In this document: positions 40,772 to 49,115 of the stretch, in pieces
Position numbering within the stretch: the stretch's first letter is position 1
Layout: every line of letters begins with the position of its first letter
Origin: Microbulbifer sp. ALW1
Lineage (GTDB): Bacteria > Pseudomonadota > Gammaproteobacteria > Pseudomonadales > Cellvibrionaceae
Length of the DNA stretch: 64,000 nt
NCBI RefSeq assembly: GCF_009903625.1
Contig: NZ_CP047569.1
Location: forward strand, 4,024,001 to 4,088,000
Reading direction: 5' to 3'
Position numbers and translations under genes: made by a program
Notes under the pieces: model-generated
Databases searched by the model: none
What the model was told of the DNA's origin: nothing
What the model saw: the letters and a program-made list of their open reading frames with translations, nothing else

Positions 40772-41506
40772 TTAAGCGGGAATCTGGGGGCGGTTCCGAT
40801 ACCAATGATTGGCTCCCAGGGCCATCGCCACCACCGCCACACTGATACAGATCGTCATCACACTCAGGTGCTCACTGCTGAGCGCACCGGCAAATCCCGC
40901 CTGTGCCATTTCAGCCATCGGCACGTACTTTGCTGCTGCCATGCCGGTGTAATGCATTCCACATACCGCCACCCCCATGATCAACGCACTACCGAACTTC
41001 TGCCAGCGACCGTGCAGGTGAAACGCCATCCACAACGCGGCAAAAGCGGCTACTACCGCAATCACGATCGAAATCAGCAGGATATTCAGGTTGTACTCGA
41101 TACGAGCGGGCATCAGCATGGCTTCCATACCCATATAGTGCATGCCTGCCACACCGGCACCCATGAACACCGATGCCGGCAACAGTTTGTCGATGGTAAA
41201 ACGACCGCTACCTACGATCGCCAATCCGGTGCTACAGGCTGATATGGCAACCAGAATGGAAAGTAGCGTTTTGAAGACATCGTAATCCATGACCATGTCC
41301 GACTTCAGCGCCATCATGCCCACAAAATGCATAGACCAGATTGCGCCGGCCCCCATGGCGATCCCTGCGGACAGGATCGCCTTGCGCCGATCACGCTTCA
41401 CAATCGCTTCGGAGATTCCGGTTACCAGCTGCAGCGCAGCAAAAGAGCCAAGTACGGAAATAAGGTAGGAAAGGATCAGCAATAGAATGCTGTATTGGCC
41501 AAGCAT
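40772..41506 (-). CDS. MHYT-domain integral membrane protein
   Basis: 244 residues from ATG at 41506. A GTG further upstream (41572) lies inside a hairpin and is unlikely. It has about seven hydrophobic helices and three copies of the MHYT signature: MHFVGMMAL, MHYMGMEAM and MHYTGMAAA. In this family such motifs are proposed to bind copper and sense oxygen, CO or NO. There is no GGDEF, EAL or kinase domain attached, so it is a sensor module without an output domain. Confidence 0.88.
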   Translation of the reverse strand: MLGQYSILLLILSYLISVLGSFAALQLVTGISEAIVKRDRRKAILSAGIAMGAGAIWSMHFVGMMALKSDMVMDYDVFKTLLSILVAISACSTGLAIVGSGRFTIDKLLPASVFMGAGVAGMHYMGMEAMLMPARIEYNLNILLISIVIAVVAAFAALWMAFHLHGRWQKFGSALIMGVAVCGMHYTGMAAAKYVPMAEMAQAGFAGALSSEHLSVMTICISVAVVAMALGANHWYRNRPQIPA

Positions 41507-41617
41507 GGTGATCACCAGTGAAGCATAAGAGTTTAAGAGCGGTATTTGCTGGGGGCTCAATGCCCCCAGCACACCTTCTTACGCTTCTCGGTGATGATCA
41601 GATCAGTTTCTATGCAT

Positions 41618-42025
41618 TCAAGGTCGTTCGGCAGCGTCCCGACACTCTCCGCGAACTTCGCCCCCCAAATGGGAAACCACCCGATCAATGACAAAAAAAC
41701 CATCGCGACAGAAACCGGTCTCTTTCAGCTTCAACTCCATCGCGTGATCGAAGTTCATTCGGTTCCCGCGGCCACCGGAACCGCCACTCGGTGCCTGCTG
41801 CCGGACCATGCCGCTGCGCATATTGGGGCTTTCCGTATAAGGACCGCGCATCAACGGGGCCGCCATTTCCAGTGCGTAGGTAAAGCGCTTGGAACCGTTC
41901 GCGAAGATTTCCGTATGGAAAGACTCTTTTAATCCGGGATTCGGCGCCTGGGGTTCACTGGCGCAAGCGGCCAATAAAAGGACCAAGGGTGCGAAACAGG
42001 CATTCGATGACAACCGTCTGGACAT
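41618..42025 (-). CDS. Small hypothetical lipoprotein
   Basis: 135 residues from ATG at 42025, preceded by the strong site GGGGGGAAG. The signal MSRRLSSNACFAPLVLLLAACAS carries the lipobox LAAC. The mature part is short, with a Gly/Ser/Gln-rich linker and CRDGFFVIDRVVSH near the end. I recognise no family. It starts 18 bp after purU ends on the same strand, so they may be cotranscribed. Confidence 0.75.
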   Translation of the reverse strand: MSRRLSSNACFAPLVLLLAACASEPQAPNPGLKESFHTEIFANGSKRFTYALEMAAPLMRGPYTESPNMRSGMVRQQAPSGGSGGRGNRMNFDHAMELKLKETGFCRDGFFVIDRVVSHLGGEVRGECRDAAERP

Positions 42026-42043
42026 TCTTCCCCCCTGCAAAAA

Positions 42044-42880
42044 TTATTTAAAAACAACCGTGCGATTGCCGTGAATAAATACACGCTCTTCCAGTACCAG
42101 CTGCAACGCGCGACTCAACACTTGCTTTTCCACATCACGCCCAGCGCTGGCCATGGACTCGGCAGAATAGCCGTGGTCCACATGAATCACATCCTGTTCG
42201 ATGATTGGCCCTTCATCAAGGTCGTCGGTAACAAAGTGTGCCGTCGCGCCGATGATTTTTACTCCGCGCTCAAATGCCTGCTGGTATGGTTTGGCACCGA
42301 TAAACGCCGGCAGGAATGAGTGGTGAATATTGATGATGCGCTTTTTGTAATGGGCCACAAACTGCGGCGTAAGCACGCGCATATACTTTGCAAGGATCAG
42401 ATAGTCCGGTGCATAGCTGTCCACCAGCTGCATGACCTGCTCTTCGTGCTGCGCCCGCTCCAGCCCCTCTGCAGGCAGCCAGTGGAAGGGAATATCAAAC
42501 TTCTCGACCAAAGGCTGCAGGTCTTTGTGGTTGCCGATCACCGCGGCAATCTCCACATCCATCGCCCCCGAGTAGCACTTCATCAGGATGTCACCAAGAC
42601 AATGCGCCTCCCTGGTCACCATCAGCACCAGGCGCTTGCGCCCGCTGGCCACCAGCTTGCGCTCGGCGCCTTCCGGTAGTGCCAGATCCAGGTCTTCCAG
42701 CAGGGTGATATCGTTGAAGTTGCCCTCCAGGGCGGTGCGCATAAAAAAGCGGCCCTGGGCGCGATCGACGAACTCGTCGTTCTTGGTGATGTTCAGCTGA
42801 TGCTTGTAGCAGATGTTGGTGATCTTCGCGATCAGCCCTTTGGCATCGGGGCAGTCCGTTAGCAGTATCTTCTTTTCCAT
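42044..42880 (-). CDS. purU: Formyltetrahydrofolate deformylase
   Basis: 278 residues. It hydrolyses 10-formyl-THF to formate and THF, balancing one-carbon pools. An N-terminal ACT domain (about 1-80, ILLTDCPDAKGLIAKITN) is followed by a formyltransferase domain with the INIHHSFLPAFIGAKPYQQA signature and ATAHFVTDDLDEGPII containing the catalytic aspartate. Its proximity to gcvP (one-carbon supply) is functionally sensible but probably incidental, as other genes intervene. Confidence 0.95.
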   Translation of the reverse strand: MEKKILLTDCPDAKGLIAKITNICYKHQLNITKNDEFVDRAQGRFFMRTALEGNFNDITLLEDLDLALPEGAERKLVASGRKRLVLMVTREAHCLGDILMKCYSGAMDVEIAAVIGNHKDLQPLVEKFDIPFHWLPAEGLERAQHEEQVMQLVDSYAPDYLILAKYMRVLTPQFVAHYKKRIINIHHSFLPAFIGAKPYQQAFERGVKIIGATAHFVTDDLDEGPIIEQDVIHVDHGYSAESMASAGRDVEKQVLSRALQLVLEERVFIHGNRTVVFK

Positions 42881-42993
42881 GGCCCAAAATCAGACTAATT
42901 ATTCAGAACGCTGACTATACACTATGTGCATTCGTGTACCTGCCACGCAGGGCAATTATTGACCAATTTTTCTCTTTTACACCTAGGGGCTTT

Positions 42994-44298
42994 ATGGACA
43001 AGCAACTTTTCAGCGAACACCTGGCCACGCTGCGCAAGCGCTACGATGCGATCCTCGACCAGTGCGGCTTCGAGACCCTGAACGTCTTCAGTGGCGCGCC
43101 ATCCGTACAGTTTCTGGACGACAACTATTACCCGTTCCGCGTGAACCCCCAGTTCAAAGCCCTGGTGCCAGTCACCGACAACCCCCACAGCTGGGTCATC
43201 TACCGCCGCGGACAGAAGCCCAAGCTGCTGTTCTACCGCCCAGTGGACTTCTGGCACTACGTGCCCCCGGCTCCCCAGACCTTCTGGAGCGACGAATACG
43301 ATATCGAGCTGCTGGCCAAGCCCGACGAAGCCAAGATTTTCCTCAGCGGGGAAAATGCGGCCTTTATCGGTGAAACCGCTAAACTGGAAGGCTGGGAAAT
43401 TGGCGAGCGTAATCCGCAGCACCTGATCGATCGCCTGCACTGGGATCGCGCCTACAAAACCCCCTACGAATTCGCCTGCCTGCGCGAAGCCAACCGCATC
43501 GCCGTGCGCGCGCACAAAGCGGCGGAAGACGCCTTCCGCGCGGGTGCCAGCGAATTTGAAATCAATCTCGCCTACATGAAAGCCGCCGGCCAGGGCGAAA
43601 ACCAGATGCCCTACGGCAATATCGTTGGCCTGAACGAGCACGGTGCAATCCTGCACTACACCCATTTATCCACAGTGCAACTCCCGGAAAGCGAGCGCCG
43701 CAGTTTCCTGATCGACGCCGGCGCTGACTGCAATGGCTACGCCGCGGATATCACCCGCAGCTATGCCTACCGCGAAGGCGAATTCGCGGATCTGGTCGCC
43801 GCCATGCACGAGAAAGAACAGGAGCTGGTCGCCGGCCTGACCCCGGGCGCCTCCTACGTGGAACTGCACCGCTCCTGCCACCACAAAATCGGCGAGCTAC
43901 TGCAACAGTTTGGCGTGATCAAAACATCCCCGGAAAGCGCCGTGGAATCCGGCCTCACCAGTACCTTCATGCCCCACGGCCTCGGCCACTTCCTGGGTCT
44001 GCAGGTACACGATGTGGGCGGCCATCAAACCGGTCCGGAAGGTGGCAAAACGCCTCCGCCATCCGAATACCCTTTCCTGCGCACCACGCGCACAATTGAG
44101 GAAAACCAGGTATTCACCATCGAGCCGGGCCTCTACTTCATTGAAAGCCTGCTGGCAGACCTGAAAGAGTCTCAACTGGCAGACGAAGTGAACTGGGACA
44201 AGGTGGAAAAGCTGCGTCCGTTTGGCGGCGTGCGGATCGAGGACAACCTGATCGTGCATGCGGATCGCGTGGAGAATATGACGCGGGATTGTTACTGA
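42994..44298 (+). CDS. pepQ: Xaa-Pro dipeptidase
   Basis: 434 residues from ATG at 42994, preceded by TAGGGGC; an upstream in-frame start is less likely. It cleaves dipeptides with C-terminal proline. The pita-bread metallopeptidase ligands are visible in IDAGADCNGYAADITR (two Asp), PHGLGHFLGLQVHD (His), TIEPGLYF (Glu) and VRIEDNLIV (Glu). It is about the same length as E. coli PepQ (443). It is divergent from purU, and a REP-like inverted pair lies just after its stop. Confidence 0.94.
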   Translation: MDKQLFSEHLATLRKRYDAILDQCGFETLNVFSGAPSVQFLDDNYYPFRVNPQFKALVPVTDNPHSWVIYRRGQKPKLLFYRPVDFWHYVPPAPQTFWSDEYDIELLAKPDEAKIFLSGENAAFIGETAKLEGWEIGERNPQHLIDRLHWDRAYKTPYEFACLREANRIAVRAHKAAEDAFRAGASEFEINLAYMKAAGQGENQMPYGNIVGLNEHGAILHYTHLSTVQLPESERRSFLIDAGADCNGYAADITRSYAYREGEFADLVAAMHEKEQELVAGLTPGASYVELHRSCHHKIGELLQQFGVIKTSPESAVESGLTSTFMPHGLGHFLGLQVHDVGGHQTGPEGGKTPPPSEYPFLRTTRTIEENQVFTIEPGLYFIESLLADLKESQLADEVNWDKVEKLRPFGGVRIEDNLIVHADRVENMTRDCY

Positions 44299-44308
44299 AT
44301 ACCAATCG

Positions 44309-44361
44309 CCTGCCAGCAGTCTCCTACGAGGTAAGGAGCCCTGTAGGAGACTGCTGGCAGG
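44309..44361. repeat. REP-like inverted pair, left of the accessory cassette
   Basis: A 19-bp repeat (44309-44327) is perfectly inverted at 44343-44361, with a 15-base loop. The unit, beginning GTAGGAGACTGCTGGCAGG and continuing to GTGAAC, resembles the Pseudomonas-type REP sequence (GTAGGAGC...GCGAA). It starts 10 bp after the pepQ stop and could also terminate transcription. Confidence 0.75.
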
Positions 44362-44463
44362 TGAACGTTTCGCACGAAAGTACTAGTTTCGCACAATAAA
44401 TAGCCAACTCGATTCAAAAAATATAAGATCACTCCCATCACAGAATTCAAAGGGAGTTGAATC

Positions 44464-45735
44464 ATGATCGCCAGTAACGGCAACCCGCCCGAAATACAGA
44501 TCGCCGGCAGATCCGCCGGAAAGTCCGTCACCATCACGCCGCAAGCAGAACCGGTTTACAAAGAAATTCGTAACCTGGCCCGGCGCGGAAATTACTGGGC
44601 GCAGATCACCGTAAACGCCCTCCATCAGCTGGCCTCAGGCCGCTTGCATCAAAACAATATCTTTATCAAACCCGGTCCGGTGCATCGCGGTGGTGAGGAA
44701 GAATTTGTGATGATTCTTCCCGGGTGCAAGGTGACGGTGGAGAAGCAGAGCAAGGATGCATTCAAGATTGTGTATTTTGAGGCGGATGCTGGGTATGCGG
44801 AGTTGCAAAAAGATATAGAAACACCCGGAATTTTCACTGCCTCATATGGCATGCGGACAGGCTGGACAGCGAAGAAAGAGAAGAAAAGTGGCCAAATTCA
44901 AGCTAAAGAAGGTCGATTAATTGCTGTTTGTGATGCAAGACATAAGACCGCCATCTCAGCAGTGAAGACAGTCGCTCCCGATATTGCCTCCAGCCATTAC
45001 AGCAAAGAGGAAGGAGAGGACCCACTTCAAGCAACCGGTTTTGACCTCCACTATACGCCTGGTGATAAAAAAATTGGGGGAATGAGAAACCTGAAAGATG
45101 CCCTCAAGCCATTAGGCAAGCAAGACATCCACGTTTCCGCCCAATTACTTGCCCGTACTATGTACAATGCAAGAACCATAAAAAATGTCCGCTGGATTTC
45201 CGAATATGGTGGATCGGCGATATTAGCCCAGGCGCTTAAAATATTAGCCAGCCAACGAATAAAACTTCCAAAACACCGAATTTTTCTATTTCAACCAAAA
45301 ACCTCGCAAGTGGAAATACTTAATTGCGCACGACAGCTGGAAATGAAAATAGGTAGAAACCAAAGTCGAGTATCGGCTTTCAACCTCACTGGGATATTGG
45401 GACAACCAGCCGTAACAATAAATCGTGTTCGCCATGAAGAAGGATATAAAGTTGGCCAGGTAATAGGGGATGGAATCCAATTCAGTGCTCTGGTCGGGAC
45501 AAGCGCTGGTGTAATTACGGTAGTCGCAGGCGCCGCTGGCGTCAATATAGGAACAATAGCAGGAAGCTTAGGTGTTGCCGGAGCCACTGCCGTACCCGCT
45601 CTAGGTGCATTCCTGAAAGCGTTACAGTCGGCAGCTCCCTACGTAAAGAAGGCGAAGAGTTTAGGGGATGCGGCAATGACAACAGCGGAAAATTTTGCGC
45701 CCAAAATACACAATAAAATAAAGAGCAAATTCTGA
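44464..45735 (+). CDS. Unknown protein, candidate polymorphic toxin/effector-like
   Basis: 423 residues; ATG at 44464 has AAAGGGAG upstream. I do not recognise the family. The N-terminal part (about 1-115) has normal GC codon use. The rest is strongly AT-rich. The middle (about 195-310) has GFDLHYTPG, then VRWISEYGGSAILAQALKIL and HRIFLFQP. This recalls alpha/beta-hydrolase-like toxin domains (D..YNPT ... HSQGG), but the His-Ser nucleophile elbow is not intact. A Gly/Ala-rich hydrophobic stretch (about 340-390, ALVGTSAGVITVVAGAAGV) could form a membrane hairpin, followed by a basic tail. The stop overlaps the start of the next gene (TGATG), so the two are coupled. The toxin idea is inference from layout and composition. 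Confidence 0.6.
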   Translation: MIASNGNPPEIQIAGRSAGKSVTITPQAEPVYKEIRNLARRGNYWAQITVNALHQLASGRLHQNNIFIKPGPVHRGGEEEFVMILPGCKVTVEKQSKDAFKIVYFEADAGYAELQKDIETPGIFTASYGMRTGWTAKKEKKSGQIQAKEGRLIAVCDARHKTAISAVKTVAPDIASSHYSKEEGEDPLQATGFDLHYTPGDKKIGGMRNLKDALKPLGKQDIHVSAQLLARTMYNARTIKNVRWISEYGGSAILAQALKILASQRIKLPKHRIFLFQPKTSQVEILNCARQLEMKIGRNQSRVSAFNLTGILGQPAVTINRVRHEEGYKVGQVIGDGIQFSALVGTSAGVITVVAGAAGVNIGTIAGSLGVAGATAVPALGAFLKALQSAAPYVKKAKSLGDAAMTTAENFAPKIHNKIKSKF

Positions 45736-46616
45736 TGCTGGACTTTATAAAATATACTAGGTTTGAATTTCGCAAGCGCAAAGGCTTCTGCGTTCCCAAA
45801 GCCCCTAATGTACTCACTGCCAGGGAATATTCCTACCGACTACAGGGGAACAAACTACTATTCAGGGCACCTACACAATATCACTTTTTTCGCCCCGAAT
45901 CGGAGCAGCTAACATCAAGCTGGACAGATAATGACTTAGAAAACTTATCTATCCATGACCTAAAAACTTACAATGATACTTGGATCTCTAGAACTATATT
46001 TTTGAGGAAATACGCACTCTATGGCCCTTGGTTTACAGGAGAGCAGGCCTCCGCAATATTTTCCCTGACTGCAGTTGCACCTGCCATTGAAAACCCTTCA
46101 ATAAACTTTCTAAACCCTAGAGCATTTGAGACCGCAATTTCCGGGTTGCTTACTGCCGAATATGGGCAAACTTTGTCAGATGATTTTTCCGCCGATTATG
46201 TCGCTCCTATGGACTGGCAGCCAATAAAATCTCTTCCAGTTCCCGCTGTTCGATTTCTAGTGCAAAGTGAACCTTGGATGCAGCGTGTAACCTACCTTTG
46301 CTTCCCTGTATCTAAAAATAGAATTCTGACTTTCAGCTTCTCTCACCAGCAGTATGCACCTGGTGATTTTAGTAAACGAGATGCTGCTATCAGCCCCAAA
46401 CCAGCGCAGGAACTGATCGACAACATCATCAACAGCGTACAGTTAACCCCCTCACCTGAGCTGGAACAGGAGCTGGCCGAGATTCGAAAGACCTGCCCAG
46501 ACCTGTCGGTAAGCGAAAACTTTCCTCCGCTCAAATGGCCGGCTACGGTGGATAAGACTGGGTTGAAGATTATTGAGATGGGTAGTGAGGAGAAAAAGCG
46601 GGCTTTGGCGGGATAG
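45735..46616 (+). CDS. Unknown protein, candidate cognate partner or immunity protein
   Basis: 293 residues. Its ATG overlaps the stop codon of the preceding gene by one base, implying translational coupling. There is no signal peptide or clear transmembrane segment. The N-terminal and middle part is AT-rich with many aromatic residues (YHFFRPESEQL, KYALYGPWFTGEQ, WMQRVTYLCFPVSKNR). The last 70 or so residues, ending in a charged tail (EKKRALAG), return to GC-rich codons. I recognise no domain. Position directly behind the candidate effector suggests an immunity or adaptor role. A second REP-like pair starts 22 bp after its stop. Confidence 0.6.
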   Translation: MLDFIKYTRFEFRKRKGFCVPKAPNVLTAREYSYRLQGNKLLFRAPTQYHFFRPESEQLTSSWTDNDLENLSIHDLKTYNDTWISRTIFLRKYALYGPWFTGEQASAIFSLTAVAPAIENPSINFLNPRAFETAISGLLTAEYGQTLSDDFSADYVAPMDWQPIKSLPVPAVRFLVQSEPWMQRVTYLCFPVSKNRILTFSFSHQQYAPGDFSKRDAAISPKPAQELIDNIINSVQLTPSPELEQELAEIRKTCPDLSVSENFPPLKWPATVDKTGLKIIEMGSEEKKRALAG

Positions 46617-46637
46617 CTCGATGCGCCCTCCAATATC

Positions 46638-46700
46638 GTTCGCCCGCTCGCAGGCTCCTTCATGGTACTGCACCCTGTAGGAGCCTGTTTGCAGGCGAAC
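46638..46700. repeat. REP-like inverted pair, right of the accessory cassette
   Basis: GTTCGCCCGCTCGCAGGCTCC (reverse orientation, 46638-46658 of the unit to 46660) faces TGTAGGAGCCTGTTTGCAGG (46676-46695), the latter continuing CGAAC. Both fit the same REP-like consensus as the pair at 44309-44361. It lies 11 bp before the metE stop, between convergent genes. Confidence 0.75.
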
Positions 46701-46710
46701 TTAAACTAGA

Positions 46711-48960
46711 TCAAGCCACCTCTCCCCGTACCGTACGGGTCGCCTCCACCATATTCAACAGCGCCGATCCCACCTCCGCCCAGTTGCGGGTCTTCAAGCC
46801 GCAGTCTGGATTCACCCAGAGTTTTTCCAGCGGAATTACCTGCAATAGCTGATACAGTCGATTGACCAGCTCCTGGCGCTCCGGCACGTTCGGCGAGTGA
46901 ATGTCATAAATGCCCGGACCTATTTCATTCGGGTAACCGCCACCTTCTCCAGTCCCTTCCCCTTTAGAAAAGGCCTGTAACAGGCGCAAGTCAGAGCGGG
47001 CGGACTCGATGGTAATAACGTCCGCATCCAGGGCGACAATTGCCTCCATGATTGCATTGAAGTTGCTGTAGCACATGTGGGTGTGAATCTGGGTTTCCGA
47101 CTGTACTTCGCTGCAGGTGTAGCGGAAGCATCCCACTGCCCAGGCAAAGTAATCATCGTGGCCGGATACGCGCAGGGGCACACCTTCACGCAGGGCGGGT
47201 TCATCGATCTGGATGATGCCGATGCCCGCGGCTTCCAGGTCCAGCACTTCGTCCCGCAGCGCCTTGGCAATCTGCAGGCAGCTCACCGCGCGGGGGATAT
47301 CCTCGCGAGGAAATGACCAGTTGAGAATAGTCACAGGTCCAGTAAGCATCCCTTTCACCGGCTTTTTGCTCAGGCCCTGGGCGTATTCGCTCCACTGCAC
47401 GGTCATAGGCGTCGGGCGAGAAATATCGCCGGCGATAATCGGCGGTTTTACACAGCGGGAGCCGTAGCTCTGCACCCAGCCGTTGCCGGTGTGGATAAAT
47501 CCATCCAACTGCTCGCCAAAATACTCCACCATATCGTTGCGCTCGGCTTCGCCGTGGACAAGTACGTCAAGACCGAGAATTTCCTGGCGGCGGATGGCTT
47601 CGGCAATTTCTGCACGTAAATGCGCATCGTAATCCTGCTGGGATATCTCATGGCTGCGGAACTGCTTGCGTACCTGGCGCAGCACATCGGTCTGCGGGAA
47701 GGATCCGATGGTTGTTGTGGGCAGTACCGGCAGTTGCCAACGCTCGCGCTGAACTTCCGCGCGCTGTGGATACTTTTGCGCGCGCCAGGTGTTATCCAGT
47801 TCTGCACGCACTTCAGCCTCGCTGCGGCTCTCGGTTTTCGCGGTGGCCGGTAGTACTTCCGCCCCCGGTTTCAGTGCCTGCTGCAAGGTGTTCAGTTCAT
47901 CCAGTTTCTGGCGACTGTAAGCCAGCTTTTGCTTGTCCGCGTCGGCCAGTTTGGTTTCCGTTTCCAGGTCGACCGGGCTGTGCAACAGCGAACAGCTGGC
48001 AGAAAGCCACAGGCGGTCGCCAAGTTTATCCGCCACCGGCTGCAGCGTTTTCTGCCAACGGGCCAGATCCGTGCGCCATACATTGCGTCCGTTGATCACC
48101 CCCACAGACAGTACTTGCTTGTCTTGCAGTGCGGCCAGCGCCGGTTGCAGGTCTTCCAATCCACGCACTGCATCGATATGCACACCGTCTACCGGCAGGC
48201 TGAAAACTGTTTCCAGGTTTTCCCGCAGCGGCGAGAAATAGCTCGCCAGCAGTAACTTACTACCGCTAGCTTTGGACAAGGCTTCGTAAACGGGCGCGAA
48301 TGCAGCACGCCACTGGGCCGGCAGGTCCAGGCCGAGAATCGGCTCATCGATCTGCACCCACTGGGCGGCGGCATCGGCCAGTTTTATCAACAACTCTTGG
48401 TAACAGGGCAACAGTTTCGGCAACAGGTCGAGGGCGTCATCCACTCCACGACCAAGCCACAGATACGTCAGAGGGCCGATAACGACCGGTTTGACGTTGT
48501 GACCCAGCTGCTGGGCTTCCTGTACTTCCGACAACAGCCATTCGGCATCCAGGGTAAACGTCTGGTCGTCGGCGAATTCCGGCACCATGTAGTGGTAATT
48601 GGTATCAAACCATTTCGTCATGGCACTGGCCGCCACCGGTTCTCCGGAGGGCGCGCGGCCACGGGCCAGTCGGAAGTACTGATCCAGCTTGTTTTCCGCG
48701 GCGCCCTGGGTGAAACGCTCGGGGATTACGCCAAACAGCAGGGAGTGATTCAGCACCTGGTCGTACCAGGCGAAATCGCCCACGGTAGTCAGTGCCAGTC
48801 CCGCGCCCTGCTGTGCCTGCCAGTTTTGGCTGCGCACCTGAGAACCCGCCGCCAGCAGTGCTTTCTGATCAATCTCACCTTTCCAGTAAGCTTCCTGAGC
48901 CTTTTTCAACTCGCGCTGCGCGCCAATGCGCGGGTAGCCGAGAATATGTGTTTGAGACAT
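46711..48960 (-). CDS. metE: Cobalamin-independent methionine synthase
   Basis: 749 residues from ATG at 48960, preceded by GGAAAGGAAG. It transfers methyl from 5-methyl-THF-triglutamate to homocysteine. The N-terminal half starts HILGYPRIGAQRELKKA. The C-terminal half has TTTIGSFPQT and the zinc ligands in THMCYSNF (His, Cys), DVITIESARSD (Glu) and NPDCGLKTRNW (Cys). It is divergent from metR, its expected activator. Confidence 0.97.
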   Translation of the reverse strand: MSQTHILGYPRIGAQRELKKAQEAYWKGEIDQKALLAAGSQVRSQNWQAQQGAGLALTTVGDFAWYDQVLNHSLLFGVIPERFTQGAAENKLDQYFRLARGRAPSGEPVAASAMTKWFDTNYHYMVPEFADDQTFTLDAEWLLSEVQEAQQLGHNVKPVVIGPLTYLWLGRGVDDALDLLPKLLPCYQELLIKLADAAAQWVQIDEPILGLDLPAQWRAAFAPVYEALSKASGSKLLLASYFSPLRENLETVFSLPVDGVHIDAVRGLEDLQPALAALQDKQVLSVGVINGRNVWRTDLARWQKTLQPVADKLGDRLWLSASCSLLHSPVDLETETKLADADKQKLAYSRQKLDELNTLQQALKPGAEVLPATAKTESRSEAEVRAELDNTWRAQKYPQRAEVQRERWQLPVLPTTTIGSFPQTDVLRQVRKQFRSHEISQQDYDAHLRAEIAEAIRRQEILGLDVLVHGEAERNDMVEYFGEQLDGFIHTGNGWVQSYGSRCVKPPIIAGDISRPTPMTVQWSEYAQGLSKKPVKGMLTGPVTILNWSFPREDIPRAVSCLQIAKALRDEVLDLEAAGIGIIQIDEPALREGVPLRVSGHDDYFAWAVGCFRYTCSEVQSETQIHTHMCYSNFNAIMEAIVALDADVITIESARSDLRLLQAFSKGEGTGEGGGYPNEIGPGIYDIHSPNVPERQELVNRLYQLLQVIPLEKLWVNPDCGLKTRNWAEVGSALLNMVEATRTVRGEVA

Positions 48961-49047
48961 CTTCCTTTCCCCAAATAGAGTTTCCCCATGCCCAGACAAC
49001 ACAAGGCACGAGATCTGTAAATTTCGGGGTTGATTCTGCAGGCGCAC

Positions 49048-49087
49048 TCATGTTCAATCAATTTCATATTTTTTGCCTAGAACATGA
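49048..49087. promoter_or_regulatory. Inverted repeat in the metE/metR gap, candidate MetR site
   Basis: TCATGTTC (49048-49055) is perfectly inverted as GAACATGA (49080-49087), 24 bases apart. Between them TGAAATTGATTGAA on the minus strand approaches the MetR pattern TGAAnnnnnTTCA. Position in the 155-bp divergent gap supports a MetR role. Confidence 0.45.
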
Positions 49088-49115
49088 ATTTAACTAAACA
49101 TGCATTTAACTAATC

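Noticed and set aside
41547..41571. Intrinsic terminator between the small lipoprotein and MHYT genes
   Set aside because: There is a 10-bp perfect stem, but no T run follows on either strand, so I did not list it as a terminator.
41506..41572. Upstream GTG start for the MHYT gene
   Set aside because: It falls within a stable hairpin and has no ribosome site; the added residues are not membrane-like.
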